Assembly: GCF_030463535.1 (NCBI RefSeq) | Contig: NC_132879.1 | Coordinates: 38,305,425-38,369,424 of the forward strand | Reading direction: 5' to 3' | DNA from: Salminus brasiliensis | Taxonomy: Eukaryota; Chordata; Actinopteri; Characiformes; Bryconidae | Length of the DNA stretch: 64,000 nt | Part shown: piece after piece, positions 34,970 through 47,218 of the stretch | Layout: every line of letters starts with the position of its first letter | Position numbering within the stretch: position 1 is the stretch's first letter | The notes under the pieces: generated by a model | Told to the model about the DNA's origin: nothing | Seen by the model: the letters and a program-made list of their open reading frames with translations, nothing else | The model's database searches: none | Position numbers and translations under genes: made by a program

Positions 34970-35960
34970 AGCATCAGTAATTATTTAGTTCTTAATTGTT
35001 GCTACCACATGTTGTCTGAGACAGCTCTAGACAGCTCTAGTTTAGATTACAAATAATCTTTTTCTTGCCTCCAATCAAGGATGGTATCCCTACTGGTGTT
35101 ACTCAATCTAAGTGCAGCTTTTGATGCAGTGGACCACAGTAATCTCTTAGAAAGAATAGAGAACATCGGAACCACAGTAAAGGACCTATTTTGGTTCAAA
35201 TCTTATCTAATCAAACATGATCATGTAGTAAAGGTAAATGATGTATCATCCAATTATAAAAAAATATTATTATATATTATACATACACAGTCATAAGCAT
35301 ACATGCCATTCACAACTTCCACTGCTGCACAGAAGATATGTGACTATACATATCAGCCAAACCTAATGACAAACTTAGACTGAAGAAAATCCAGGACTGT
35401 GGAAAAGACATGAAATGCTGAATGTCATAGAATTCTTCTAAACAGTGACAAAACTGTGGCAAAAGAAATAAATGATCAGCCTTAATTTTACATTTTGCTG
35501 ATGTCTTTGTAATTCCAGATTCAGCAGCTAAAAATCTTTATTTTATTTTTAAAATCTTTTGATTTAATTGATTCCGATCTATCATTTGATCAACACATAC
35601 ATATGTAATATCACTAGGCGAGCTTTTCTTCATACATTGCTTCTTCAAAAAAATCCTGCATGTTGCAGTAATTTAAGTATAATGAATAAATTTAAGGATA
35701 GATTGTATTGCACCACTGTCAGAAGTAAACTTTAACTAGTTTACATGCAGCAGACAGGGTCCTTACTAAAAACAGGATTTTTGATCATATCAGCATCGTT
35801 ACTTCAGCACTAGCTTCTAATTTTGTATTAATTTGTCTATAAGAAGAAATCTAGAAAGCTTCAGCAAAGATAAGAGCATTTTCTTTTAAGTTCCCCAAAG
35901 GCTGGAAGAACCTTCCAGTTTTTAGACTCTTCATGTCTAGTCTTTTTAAATGTTTCTTTT
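34970..35960 (+). mobile_element. Non-LTR retrotransposon (L2/CR1-like) relic
   Basis: At 35,081-35,270 the plus strand reads LLVLLNLSAAFDAVDHSNLL, then ERIENIGTT, WFKSYL and VKVNDVSS. This is the reverse-transcriptase motif with the catalytic AFD (LLDLSAAFDTVDH-ILL in intact copies). Further on, near 35,575-35,660, DSDLSFDQHIHI and ITRRAFLHTL match the later RT/thumb segment (D-DLSF--HI), and 35,880-35,950 matches the C-terminal end. It is interrupted by deletions, including the FADD region, and by stops. Confidence 0.75.
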
Positions 35961-37044
35961 GGTAAATAATTTTTGTCTTTAGATAAAGGTTGCTGATTCA
36001 GGGCAGATCATTGGTGATTGAGTGGGTGGATGGCAATATTTAAAGGTGCTCTCATGTCTGTGTTACCTTCTGGCTCTCTCCTTTCAGGTAAGCTGTTGGA
36101 GTCAGATCTGGTGGAGTTGTTAGCAACTCTCATAATGTTCACATTCTCCGTGCTCCATAAATCCAAACAGAGCTAATTCTATCTCTTCATTCTTTTTCAA
36201 ATTAATGACTACCTGCTGTCTGATTCTGATGAAAGACTGATCATCATTTAAATGTTTTTTTTTTCATACAATAATACAGTATGGATAAGAATACATTGTG
36301 TGCTTTGTACAAGTCAACCCTTTTTAATAGACATATTATGGAGTCTCCTGAAAAGCACAACTGCAAAAATGAGCTCTTGCCTATTCCACAAAAGATATAA
36401 TAGAGACTGGCTCCAGGAAAATAGAGTATGACAGCCATGTCTGGATATGCAAAACCTTGCTCAGAAATGTCATAGCGAAGTGGCTCCTTAAGTCAGTCCA
36501 CTGAGCTGTTTCTTTTACTTTTTTTTCTACTGTCTATCTCTATCAGTGATGAAGGAAAAAGACACAAAAGACCAGAATGGGAAGCCATTCCATTGGAGAC
36601 TCAACACTGTAGCTCATTTTTATGATATAAAAGCAGTTGCAAGATAAGTGTCATTGTTAATAAGCATTACCTTAGAGGTAGTGAAAGTGTTGAGCTTAAA
36701 GGCTGTGGAATTAATTTAATTTAGTAATGGAGTGAGGCAGAGATGTTACGAATGAGGAGACCAGCCACTTGATGAAATATAAATGAGAGTTTTCGTAATG
36801 CTTGGCATCTGTTTACGGATAAAGTCCCACCTCTCAACAAAAGGAGCCAATCAGCTTGCTGGTTACGCCACATGTAGAGATCTGCGCAAGCACATTAGCC
36901 AGAACAGGCCAAAAAATAATGACACTAAAAGATGCATTCAGTCCCCATTATTTTTATCTCTCCTCATTCATAGAGGTGGAAGCCTGGTCTTGTATGACTG
37001 AAAATAAATGGCTGACGGCATTGCAAAGATGGCCGCCAAGTGAA
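35961..37044. other. Intergenic sequence, nothing recognised
   Basis: No gene or assignable repeat. An A-rich/T-rich tract lies near 36,245-36,265. Confidence 0.4.
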
Positions 37045-37308
37045 TACACTTGCCCATAAGTCACTTGCCCATGAGTGAGGGCAGCACATTCTGCAGCTAG
37101 TAGTGCGTGTTCCCTGGGGTTGTGGGTTCGATTCTCACTCTGGTCACTGTCTGTGAGGTGTTTGGTGTGCTCGCATAGTTTCCCTATGGTGAGAGTTCCT
37201 CTCACCCTTCAAAAAAATTGATTATGCTACATTACCATCAAGGTCTGAGTGTGTGAGTGAATAGACTGGATCAACTAGTGCCCTGTCCAGGCAGGAGCCT
37301 TGCACTTA
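37045..37308 (+). mobile_element. tRNA-derived SINE, 5' part (interrupted)
   Basis: GTGGGTTCGATTCTCACTCT at 37,120-37,140 is a pol III B box of the tRNA type. It is followed by GGTCACTGTCTGTGAGGTGT, then TTGGTGTGCTC and a TGTGTGAGTGAATAGACTGG segment, and then GCCCTGTCCAGGCAGG, the body of a common teleost SINE. The body is broken at TA 37,307-37,308 by the Tc1-like element and resumes at 38,597. Confidence 0.7.
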
Positions 37309-38594
37309 CAGTGGGGAAAAAAAGTATTTAGTCAATCACCAATTGTGCAAGTTCTCCCAATTAAAAAGATGAGAGAGGCCTGTAATTGACATCATAGGTA
37401 GACCTCAACTATGAGAGACAAAATGAGAAAAAAAAATCAGAAAATCACATTAATCACATAGGACCTTGAAATGCTTCTTACGAAGCCACTCCATTGTTGC
37501 CCTGGCAGTGTGCTTGGGATCATTGTCATGCTGAAAGACCCAGCCACGTTTCATCTTCAATGCCTTTGCTGATGGAAGGAGGTTTGCACTCAAAATCTCA
37601 CAATACATGGCCCCATTCATTCTTTCATGTACATACACCAGTCATCCTAGTCCCTTTACAGAGAAACAGCCCCAAAGCATGATGTTGCCACCCCCATGCT
37701 TCACAGTTTGGTATGGTATGGTGTTCTTTCGATGCAACTCAGCATTCACTCTCCTGCTTCACCAAACAGTTCTACTTTGGTTTCATCTGACCATAAGACA
37801 TTCTCCCAATACTCTTCCGGAACATCCAAATGCTCTCTGGCAAACTTCAGACGCGCCTGGATATGTACTGGCTTAAGCAGTGGAACACGTCTGGCACTGC
37901 AAGATCTGTGTCCCTGACGGCGTAGTGTGTTACTGACGGTAGCTTTTGTAACGTTGGTCCCAGCTTCCTGCAGGTCATTCACTAGGTCCCCCCGTGTGGT
38001 TCTGGGATGTTTGCTCACCGTTCTTGTGATCATTTTGACCCCACGGGCTGAGATCTTGCGTGGAGCCCCTGATCGAGGGAGATTAGCAGTGGTCTTGTAG
38101 GTGTCCCATTTTCTGATTATTGCTCCCACAGTTGATTTCAGTCTTCAGTCTGCAGATTCAGTCTTCCCAGCCTGGTGCAGGTCTAAAATTTTGTTTCTGG
38201 TGTCCTTCGACAGCTCTTTGGTCTTCACCATAGTGGAGTTTGGAGTGTGACTGTTTGAGGTTGTGGGTAGGTGTCTTTTATACTGTTAACGAGCTCAAAC
38301 AGGTGCCATTAATACAGGTAATGAGTGGAGGACAGAGAGGCCTCTTAAAGAAGAAGTTACAGGTCTGTGACAGCCAGAAATCTTGCTTGTTTGTAGGTGA
38401 CCAAATACTTATTTTTCACCATTATTTGCAAATAAATTCTTTAAAAATCAGACAATGTGATTTTCAGATTTTTTTTCTCATTTTGTCTCTCATAGTTGAG
38501 GTCTACCTATGATGTCAATCACAGGCCTCTCTCATTTTTTTATGTGGGAGAACTTGCACAATTGGTGACTGACTTAATACTTTTTTACCCACTG
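37309..38594 (-). mobile_element. Tc1-like element with both ends, 1,286 bp
   Basis: The ends CAGTGGGGAAAAAAAGTATT and its inverted complement at 38,594 are flanked by TA on both sides. The inverted repeats extend about 147 bp inward (to about 37,455 and from about 38,448) with few differences. The minus strand carries the transposase from the ATG at 38,232-38,230 (MVKTKELSKDTRNKI). Recognisable parts are helix-turn-helix residues, the GAIIRKW and [11 protein letters not shown] segments, [12 protein letters not shown] and [17 protein letters not shown] stop in the N terminus, another after ELFGEAGE, and loss of everything past HFKVL (no [11 protein letters not shown], so no third catalytic residue) make it inactive. 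Its ends look younger than the other Tc1 relics here. Confidence 0.9.
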
Positions 38595-38596
38595 TA

Positions 38597-38660
38597 AATG
38601 ATTCTGGGTAGGCTCCAGACTCCCCCTGACCATGAAGACACAGATAAGAAGATGACTGAT
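38597..38660 (+). mobile_element. SINE, 3' part resuming after the Tc1 insertion
   Basis: AATGATTCTGGGTAGGCTCC, then AGACTCCCCCTGACCATGAA and AGATAAG match the normal continuation of the SINE body that stops at 37,308. Removing 37,309-38,594 plus one TA restores the usual order. Confidence 0.7.
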
Positions 38661-39339
38661 TTTATGACTTACTTTGAAGCGCTGGTTCCACACAAATGCA
38701 AGTACATTACTTTTTGCTTCCAATGAGTAGGAAAGGTCAGAATGGCTGTTTCTCACCTTCATAATCATACAGTACCTTGACACTTGATCAAGCAGTGAAA
38801 AGCAGATGGCTATTTGCCATCTATATGCAGTCTATAATTGTGATTCTGTTCTGCTCTCCTATTTCTCCTCAGTTTGTTTAAAAAAAAAAAAAGTCTCGCC
38901 AGCCAGCATGCAGCTTCAGACTGCCCGGGGGGCTTTTGTGTGTGCGCATGAGTGTGGCACATGTGTGTTTGGCACGTGTGGGGTGCTGAGGTAGAGCAAT
39001 GCGTATGAGTTGCGCACTTTCTGCTCTGAGACGGACGGCCCCAGTCATTGCCTGTCACTTCAAGTCAGTGGTAGATGATGTGCATGGTGTGCCATCTTTC
39101 AGAGTCTTTCAGACTGAGGCGCAACAAACATGTACTGCCTGTTCATTCAGAACATTAAGGGCTTAAAGGAATATTCAACTCAGTGTCTGTCTGCCACATC
39201 TGCAGCAGACGGTCTATTTCCACAGACCACCATTCCATCAGACATCCACAGAGCAGGCAAAGAAAAGTTAGTAAACCCTAGAATTTATTAACCTGTTGAT
39301 CCCCCATTAAAAACATATTATACATATTATACATTATAA
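38661..39339. other. Intergenic sequence, nothing recognised
   Basis: An A-run lies at about 38,880-38,892. No gene. Confidence 0.4.
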
Positions 39340-40303
39340 AAAAGCAAGGAAACACCATACAAAGGTTTGGGCATTTGAAGACATTTGAGCCCTCAGATCT
39401 CAGGTTATGGCTTGTTCATAATCATTGTTAAAAATGCCAGGTGATCCAAATTTCAAACATTTATTAATACCCTGACTCCTCAAACCTTCAAGCGTCCCAA
39501 CAGTCTGCAGCCATGGGCTTCTCTAAGCAGCTGCCGGTCACTCGGAAAACGCTGGTTGCTAGAAAATGAAAATAGTGGAGGCCCACAGTGAAGAAGATTT
39601 CATTTTGCAGTTCGTAATGTAAATAAAAACAGTCAGTTTACAGGAATTGTGGAAGTGAAGTTATGGTCTGAAAGTTCAAGACAACGTTCTGATAAAATTG
39701 TGCATAGCATTGCTGGAAAGTAAGTTAAAACCCCTGTTTAATTAAAGACCTTCAGGAAGATTTAGCAGTCTATGGAGCTCTACTGTGCAGCAACACCTGC
39801 ACAAATAATGGAAGAGTTGTCAGAGACACTGGGAACATTTGCAGCTCAATCTGGAAGCAAACGTCACTCTGCCTGTGAAAGATCTGAAAAGATAGCTTCT
39901 TAAACTAGAAAATCAAACTAAACACACCTGAAAATTATTATCTCAAGAAACCAGAGTTAAAATTTTGCCATGGTCATCTGTGGACAGACCTCAAAAAGCA
40001 GTTCATACAAGGTCCAAGAATCTCACAGAACAAGACGTCATTTGCAATGACGGATGGGTATGAAAACCCCCAAAAAGGAATTGAAAGAACCCATAGCTGG
40101 CTACAAAAAATGTTTATAAGTTCTGATATTTGCCAAAGACATTATTACAAAGTCCTGATCATACAGGTGATTTTCTTTGGGCTCTATTTTGAAATTTAAA
40201 AAAAAAAACTTGAATAAAAACTTGTTTTGATTAAAATCTTAAAGGACAGTTTATTCCTTTAGGAAATCAGTTTTTCATCTTGTACTCACAGTAACAGAAA
40301 TGC
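39340..40303 (+). mobile_element. Tc1-like element, GCATGCAAA family, copy 2
   Basis: The left end, ACCATACAAAGGTTTGGGCA, is a mutated version of the family terminus. A tail at 40,080-40,160 reads GAACCCATAGCTGGCTACAA followed by GTTCTGATATTTGCCAA, matching 51,660-51,710. The sequence CATCTTGTACTCAC at about 40,276 is the subterminal landmark seen in copy 1. Plus-strand translation is full of stops; pieces such as LWTDLKKQF remain. The right terminus is lost. Confidence 0.6.
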
Positions 40304-40616
40304 CCTGATTACTGTGGCTTGTAAAAAGATATCCTCCTCTGTCTCAGTTGATCAAAATGAAAGTGCACAAGTCAAACTGAGTCAACCAAGACAGAATGAT
40401 TTGTCTTCATGTCTCTCCTTTAGTTCCTCTCTGTGGTTTTCTTCTTCAAAGGTTTTTGAAAAGCTCTCCAAATTACTGTCCCCTTGCTCAGAATTCAAGA
40501 TGGAAAAGATTTGTTATTTTTGACTGTTGTGACAGTTAAATGCACATTTGGCTGACCAGCGTCATCATCTTCAGTAATAGAGTCACAGTTTGTGACAGGC
40601 ACATTCAACTAACATT
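40304..40616. other. Intergenic sequence, nothing recognised
   Basis: About 310 bases without a gene or assignable repeat between a Tc1-like relic and the foldback element. Confidence 0.4.
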
Positions 40617-40873
40617 CAACTGAATATGTATTAAATGCAACGGAACTCTAAGTTGTAGAATAGAATGTAAATGACTTTGTTGACTGACTATGTTTTTGAA
40701 ATGTAACCCTACGCCTAACCCCAACCCTAGCATTAATCTAAACCTTAAATCTAACCATAAACCTAACCCTATAAGGGTACAGTTAAGGTTAGTGTTAGGT
40801 GTGAGGTTACATTTAATAGATAATAATTTACATTCAACTGAGAGTTTAGTTGCATTTAATACATATTCAGTTG
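40617..40873. repeat. Foldback element with CCTAACCC-rich centre
   Basis: The left arm CAACTGAATATGTATTAAAT and the right arm ATTTAATACATATTCAGTTG (to 40,873) are exact inverses, and pairing continues inward to about 40,670/40,828. A second paired block follows: AATGTAACCCTACGCCTAACC near 40,700 with GGTTAG-GTTAGGTGTGAGGTTACATT near 40,785-40,813. The centre contains telomere-like CCTAACCC/CCTAAAC steps. There is no coding capacity. Confidence 0.85.
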
Positions 40874-41127
40874 CATGTCAGGTGAGCATTTACAGGGCAT
40901 CTGCAATGGACAATCCAAGTAAAGTTATGCCGGAAACGTCTCTGTCTACAGAGACAATAAGATTTTTTTCTTTTGTCTCAACAAAAAAAGAGCTTCAGCC
41001 AATGAAAAATCTAGCATGCTTCTCCTATGAAACCTTAAGTTGTATGAAGAAATTTCTTGAACGTACATCCCAATGTAATACCTCCTAACATGACCTATAA
41101 AGTTCCTGAAGGCTATATCCTAGAGAT

Positions 41128-41420
41128 TCAAATGTATTTGGACAGTGACACAAATTCTGAATTTAAATGAAGCAATCAATACTTTTGGAGACTGTTTGAG
41201 AATGTTCTCTATTTTTAATACTATTAATGGCTGCCTGGTCTTTCTTTGCAGGTTTCTCTGCCTTCAGTAAGCATTACTGGGTAAAGGTCAGGTGACTGAC
41301 TGCCATTTAAGAACAGTGTATTTCTTTATCTTAAGAAGCTCTTGGGTTTCTTTCCCAGTATGTAATTAGGTCATCTTCCATCTTTACTGTGAGACACCAT
41401 CAGTTTTGCCACATTTGAAT
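41128..41420 (-). mobile_element. Tc1-like relic (TATTTGGACAGTGACAC type)
   Basis: GTATTTGGACAGTGACACAA at 41,131 is the terminus of a fish Tc1-like family. Further landmarks are GGTCAGGTGACTGACTGCCA, TTAAGAAGCTCTTGGGTTTC and TAATTAGGTCATCTTCCATC, corresponding on the complementary strand to the SPDL and NDPKH-type segments of a decayed transposase. The element is truncated on the right. Confidence 0.55.
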
Positions 41421-44400
41421 GCATATGTAAATAAAGTATAGCTCTATACACCCCACAATTCATCCTGCTACTTCTATCAGCAGTCAGATCATCATTAAAT
41501 ACCACAGTGACCACAGCTTCCTGGGCAGTCATACATTTCTAAGTAACAGCAATGCCTTCATCATGTTCGACAGATGATGTGAAGTAATGCAATGTAATGT
41601 AATGTAATGTTAATTGAATATTTTGGTAAATTGTTGAGTAATATCTATTAATGGGGCCCAGAATCCCTCGCAGCACACCTGCTCCAGATCATGAACTGTT
41701 CCGTTTCTCTTCTTACTCTATTTCATCTCTATTTAAGCTCTATTTAAACTCTATTTCAGAGTTGAGTTCCTGTTCCAGAACTGGGCAGACTTTTTAAATG
41801 TTTTTTTTTTTTTTTTATCAGTCTAATCTAGTTATTTTGTTTTGCCAGTTATTTGCATCTTGTAAACTTTCTGAATTGACTTTTGTGAAGGCATCTATTC
41901 ATTGTAGACTTGATATGGGGTGATACGACAATGATACGTCTACCCCTTAAGAGCTTTCTTGGCTTGACTAGGTGTTTCTTCACCAAGAAAGCACTTCTCC
42001 GATAATCAACGTTAGTTGTCTTCCATAGTCTTTTATGAGCTGCATTCACTTCTTTATAAGAATGTAACAAATTGTGTTGAGTTGGTCACAAAAACCATAA
42101 CAGTCCATTAAAAGCACAATGTTTTAGTAATTAGTTTAAGAATTGAGCACTAATATAGAATTCAGATCTTCTGAGGCCAAACGTGTGGATATTAAGATTT
42201 TACAATGGGTTAAAAGGTAGCTCAGCTCAATGAGATTATAAAACAACCACCTATTGAACCATCACTATTAAAACACATAAAGGGTAGACATTTGGATTTG
42301 GGTAGAGTTTTGCAGTATTTACAACAAGAATAAAAACATATAAATACAACAAAAAATATGACATATATATATATGATATGCATCCTTAATTCCAGCCTAT
42401 CCATTTATTAATAATTACAAATAAATGAATAAATAAGACTACCAGACGCTTAAAATGTTTGAAGCAAGTATCTGATATAATAATGCATTCCGCAGTTGAG
42501 TTTACAATGTGTCGGCCTTACAGCAGTCTCTGGTGGTGGAAAAATATCCCAAAACAGATCTACTCCTGTGCTGTTGTAGGTTCCTCAAAGGATGGCGGCA
42601 TATCCCCAAAGATCCTTTATTGCAGTACAGAATACTTGTGGATGGAGTGCAAAACCTTCTAGGTAGAGGGTGCTGTTGGACTGAAATAAAACATACCAGC
42701 TTTCATTAAGACCATGTTTAACAAGTTTACTTCACCATGGTCATAAACATACTTAAACATCAAAACACAAAAATAAGCATAAAACGTGCAGAAGAACTGG
42801 AACCAGACATGGCCTTATCAAAACAAGCAATGCAGAAAAAAAACATGAGGATGTGAGATCAGTTCCTGGACTCGGTTTTGGGAAAACATAAAGCAGGTGA
42901 GCAACTTGAGGGCATTGCTCAATAAAGAGCTGTTTTTTTCTGAATTTGTCCATTTGTAGGGTCATGTTTAGATGGATGCAATAAAGAAACAATGACAAGT
43001 TCATGTAAAGGCGGTTTGAAACATTTGGTTCCATAATCAGATGTTCTAGAGATGTGTTTGAAAAGAGAGATGTGTCAGTGTAAAGAACCGTTTAAAAGTT
43101 GTAAGTATAGTCTATATACTTATATATATATAGTAGCTATGCATAGCAACATTAATGCCTGAACACCTTTTTAAAAAATAAATATTAATGCATTTTTTAT
43201 TTATACAAAAATGAGCAGCAGCTGACTCCCAGTTCCTAAGTAGGCCACTCCACTAATATGACTCTACGACCACTCTCTGAGGGCATAGTCCTGCGTCATA
43301 CCACTGCATCTGGTCAAACTACAGGCCAAAGGACCAACGAGACTAACAAGTATTTGAACACTGGTGACTGCTTAACATGTCTTTAGAATCTGGAATTGTA
43401 CATGACCTTTTTATATAAATGCAACAAATATAAATACACATTGCTATATGAGCAGAACATTTATGTTTTTATTAAAAAGTCATTAAAAACATTATGTTCA
43501 ACAGTTATGTCCGAAGACAGACAGGCCTTCAAAGTAGGAGATTTGTAGTCAAAATAAATGATAAAGTAGTTTGTCCATTAGACAAAGTTTAAGTTGTAGG
43601 GAAGAGCATAATACAAAGAAATGTGGGGTAAAACACAAAAAGTTTACACTTTCACACTTTAATGGTCCTGTGTTTTCAGTACTTTTCCTTTAGCGTCTGC
43701 CCCAATTTAGGTGGAACAGAAGATTCCTGTGTTTTAGGGATGCACTGTATGTTGTGGGAAGACTAATTAGTGGACAGATTTGATGAGTCAGTAGAATTAA
43801 AGCTGATTGTTACGTCACTTAAAAAATGTGTTTTGGCCATCTTCTCGTATTTCTATAATACTGTTATTTGTGATGTTTCTTTATTCTGAAAAAGGTCCCT
43901 GACAGTGAGGAAAGTAACTGACAGTGAGAGCCAGCCAGGCTTGAGAAAGCATTCCACCACCTGATGGGTTTAGTTGTACCATGGTTTTACAACTACAATA
44001 CCCAAAGTTAACAACAGCCCTATATGGACTGGATTAGTTAATCTGGGGGACATCTGTATTTTATCTTTCCAGTGATATAATTACTGTGTGTAAGTTCTAG
44101 TACTCTAGTGCTTTAACAACATTTGCAGCCATAACATGTTTATTTTTCTAATATTTTATCACTCTGTTGTAAAAAATAAAGATGGCATATTCAACATAGA
44201 TTCTTTTCGCTAGCCATATGTCAGCAATTTCTACTCATATATGGGGTTAATTATAACATTTCTACTCATGTCATTTGGGCTGAATGTTGGTAAACAGTTG
44301 GTGATGGAAATAATGCTTGTAGCAAATATATGTGGTTTGCTTGTGCTGAAATATTGTTAATCTCAGTTTTAAAAATGTTTTGCTCTCCCATACCTATTAT

Positions 44401-44899
44401 AATAAAATACTGTGTAAATTAGTGAACACTTCACTACAGATTACACTGCCATTTGATTTATTGCTTTGCTGATATGTCACGAGTGACAATGGTAAAACCC
44501 AGATGTCCCAGATGAAGCATGTTAAAGTACAACAAGTACTTTAAGCAGTTCACCTTCTCCCAGAATTGTTTGTGAATCACCAAAACATATAAATTATATA
44601 AAAGTAAGCTTATTGTGGCTCTTTAAATTCCCAGCTGTTTAAATGAACTGCATGGCCAGGCCTGAAGGAGACCACAAATAGCATGTGGCATTTAGAACAC
44701 AGATCAGAAAAACATGTATGTCCCCTCATTACGAATGCTGGAACTATTGGACCTGCTTTTGAGCCAAGGCTAATGTTTCTGTAACAGAACACACACACAC
44801 ACCACGCTGATATCCCCAGAGAAAAACACAGGCCTTTCCTGTCAAAACAGCTCTTCAGAAATGCACGATTCTTCCTGTGCTCTCTCTCTTACTCACTCT

Positions 44900-44901
<2 letters not shown>
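41421..44901. other. Intergenic sequence, nothing recognised
   Basis: About 3.5 kb with a short (TAATG)n run at about 41,590-41,610, a T-run at about 41,802-41,816, and otherwise AT-rich unique-looking DNA. No exon of a known family was seen on either strand. Confidence 0.5.
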
Positions 44902-44951
<50 letters not shown>

Positions 44952-44975
44952 CTATCTCTCTCTCACACACACACA
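44902..44975. repeat. (CT)n microsatellite
   Basis: An almost pure CT run of over 20 units, followed by CACACACA to about 44,979. Confidence 0.95.
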
Positions 44976-45320
44976 CATTTTATTTGATGTTTGTGCATGA
45001 TTGTGCAATATAAAGATAAACCTAAGTCTGTAACAGAGAACTGTCTCTCTGGCTAAAATAAAAAACAGAACAAGTTTCATAATAAAGATTTTTTTATACT
45101 TTTATTGGTAGCACCAATATAATGGAAATAGAAGTCATCAACAAGTAAATATTTTTTTTTTTGTGAGGGCATTTGGACCTTGCATTACGGGTGTACACAT
45201 ACAGGTACACAAACACACAGTTATTTTAACAGTAAACATATTTTAATAAAAATGTCCTCACTTCTTGGAACTTTACTTCTTGTGAAGACATCTGGTCCTC
45301 ACTAATAGTAAAAGTAGCCT

Positions 45321-45322
<2 letters not shown>

Positions 45323-45359
<37 letters not shown>
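45323..45359. repeat. (AC)n microsatellite
   Basis: About 18 AC units followed by a short GA run. Confidence 0.95.
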
Positions 45360-45362
<3 letters not shown>

Positions 45363-45537
45363 AGAGAGACTAACTACTACCATACACCGACATACCACAC
45401 AGTTAGTTTTGAAAGTAAAAACATGTTTGGAAGTGAGAACCTGAGGACCAGAGAAAATGTCCTTGTTGCTTGGAATGCTTTTATGGTCCACAATGGTACA
45501 GAAAGACTAATAGTCTGCACACCTTTACAAGGGTGTA

Positions 45538-46360
45538 CAGTTGCAATTGAAATTATTAACCCCCTTCCCCTTTGCAAAGTAGGTTTATTAGCCACAAACA
45601 TCCAGCTGTGTGCAATAAGCCAATCAAACAAACAAGACCAATTTATATAGCTCAACCCAACTAATATAACAAGTGGTTTCCCCTGCAGTCCACTACGTCA
45701 GCGATACAGTTGGAAGCAGAGTTCACCAGTTCAAAGTTTAAGGAACACTGGATACACTACATGGACATGGTAGTTAAATGACTGCAAAAGTACCTGCAGC
45801 ATGATTTGGTGGCAGCAGGCACTGAGGTTTCAGTTTGAACAGTAGGGCGCATACTCAACTCTGAATGTCTCCATGCCCATACACCTATTCCAAAGCACAT
45901 GAAAAGTCAACTCCAATCTGCTCAAAACCATATAAATAACCCTCTGTCACTGGAAACCTGGAGGGCAAGATGGATTCAATGGAGTATCAGGATATCATAG
46001 GAGAAAACGTCATGCCTTCTGTGAGGAAGCTGAGGCTTGGGCGTAATTGGACCTTGCAACAGGACAATGATCCCAAGCATACTGCAGCATACTGCAAATC
46101 CACCAAGGCTCGGTTTCAGAAGACGTCCTGGAAGATTCCGGAGTGGTCGTCACAGTCACCTGACTTGAACCCCACAGAATATCTTTGGTGGGATTTGAAT
46201 AAGGTGCCTGTAACACGTAAACTCAATTACTGTTAGTGAACTGGAGGAATGGGCTAAGATTCCTTAAGCACGCTGCCAGCGAGGCTATGCATCTACTCGC
46301 TACTAAGTACTAAAGATGCTTGTCATGCAGGGGTTGAATAATACACTAACTCTAGCAGTG
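45538..46360 (+). mobile_element. Tc1-like element, TTCAACCCC family, copy 3
   Basis: The left terminus CAGTTGCAATTGAAATTATT runs into AACCCCC and abuts TA; the right end has GGGGTTGAATAAT near 46,331. The plus strand holds a transposase relic. Near 45,830-45,930 is a VGRILNSECLHAHTPI segment (DNA-binding linker), and 45,970-46,236 is an open block with QDNDPKHTA and [17 protein letters not shown], which includes two of the three DDE-region motifs. The segment carrying the first catalytic Asp is deleted and the N terminus is lost. It is in opposite orientation to copies 1 and 2. Confidence 0.85.
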
Positions 46361-46679
46361 TTATAATACTAGTACAGAAAGACGAGTGGTCTATAAAACA
46401 CACAGAAGTCTACCGGTGGTAGCGCAAATGAACTGAAATCAGCCATTGACATTTCAAACATTTTCTGTCTGATGCTTACAAGGCTTGGCATGTAGCCTAC
46501 CAAGTGTTTCTCACATAATGAGCACTGTATTGACATTTAAGATCCCTTGAAGTGTTTCACCCATATTGCTAATTGTGCACATTGTCAGACATTTACATTT
46601 GTTTTACTATATTAGTGAGGACTGCCAGTGTTTTTCGTGTTACTGCAGCCACTTATACCTAACCTTAACCTTAACCTCA

Positions 46680-47218
46680 GCAACACACACACACACACAC
46701 ACACACAGACGCATACGGTGGAGTGCGGTAAGTGGGGGCAGTGAAGCCCGCCTTCATCCTGCATTCCTCGCATTCACATTGGAGAGTGCTGGAGTGGAGA
46801 GGAATCGGAGGCGAGGGGAGGGCAGGGGGCTGGAGGCCGGCAGTGTTAATCTGCTCAGCATGCCACTGTTCCCCTCCACATGTGAGCAGCCGCCACAGCC
46901 CTCACACTGCACCGAGCTGTCCTCTGTTTCGCTCCAACTTTTCCCCAGCGCTGCGAAGACTTCTCTACAACTCGCACCCCCACAGAGTCTGAACTAGCTG
47001 AGACCTCCTTCACTTCACGAAGAACCACTAAACCGACTGACAGAGAGGGGAGTCCGGACAGTTCGCCAGGGCAGACAGCGCTACCCCAGTGTTGTTGTAG
47101 TTTTTTTTTACATTGCTCAACTGACCACATCTCCAGCTAAGCGCACACACCGCCACTCATGAGCGACTCGCGTCGGCTTTAGTCGCAGAGCAGAAGTTGA
47201 GGCGGGTTTTGTGGAGGG
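46680..47218 (+). promoter_or_regulatory. nuak1 CpG-rich promoter and 5' UTR
   Basis: Sequence composition changes at about 46,725 from AT-rich to GC- and CpG-rich, and this continues through exon 1 to about 47,560. An (AC)n tract at 46,683-46,708 precedes it. No convincing TATA box was seen, as is common for CpG-island promoters of kinases. The transcription start is not determined. Confidence 0.55.

Noticed and set aside
37120..37145. GGGTTCGATTC considered as a tRNA gene B box
   Set aside because: No cloverleaf could be drawn and the downstream body is that of a SINE.
40690..41088. A 132-codon plus-strand frame with NPTPNPNPSINLN repeats
   Set aside because: It starts inside the CCTAACCC-rich foldback and is explained by that repeat.
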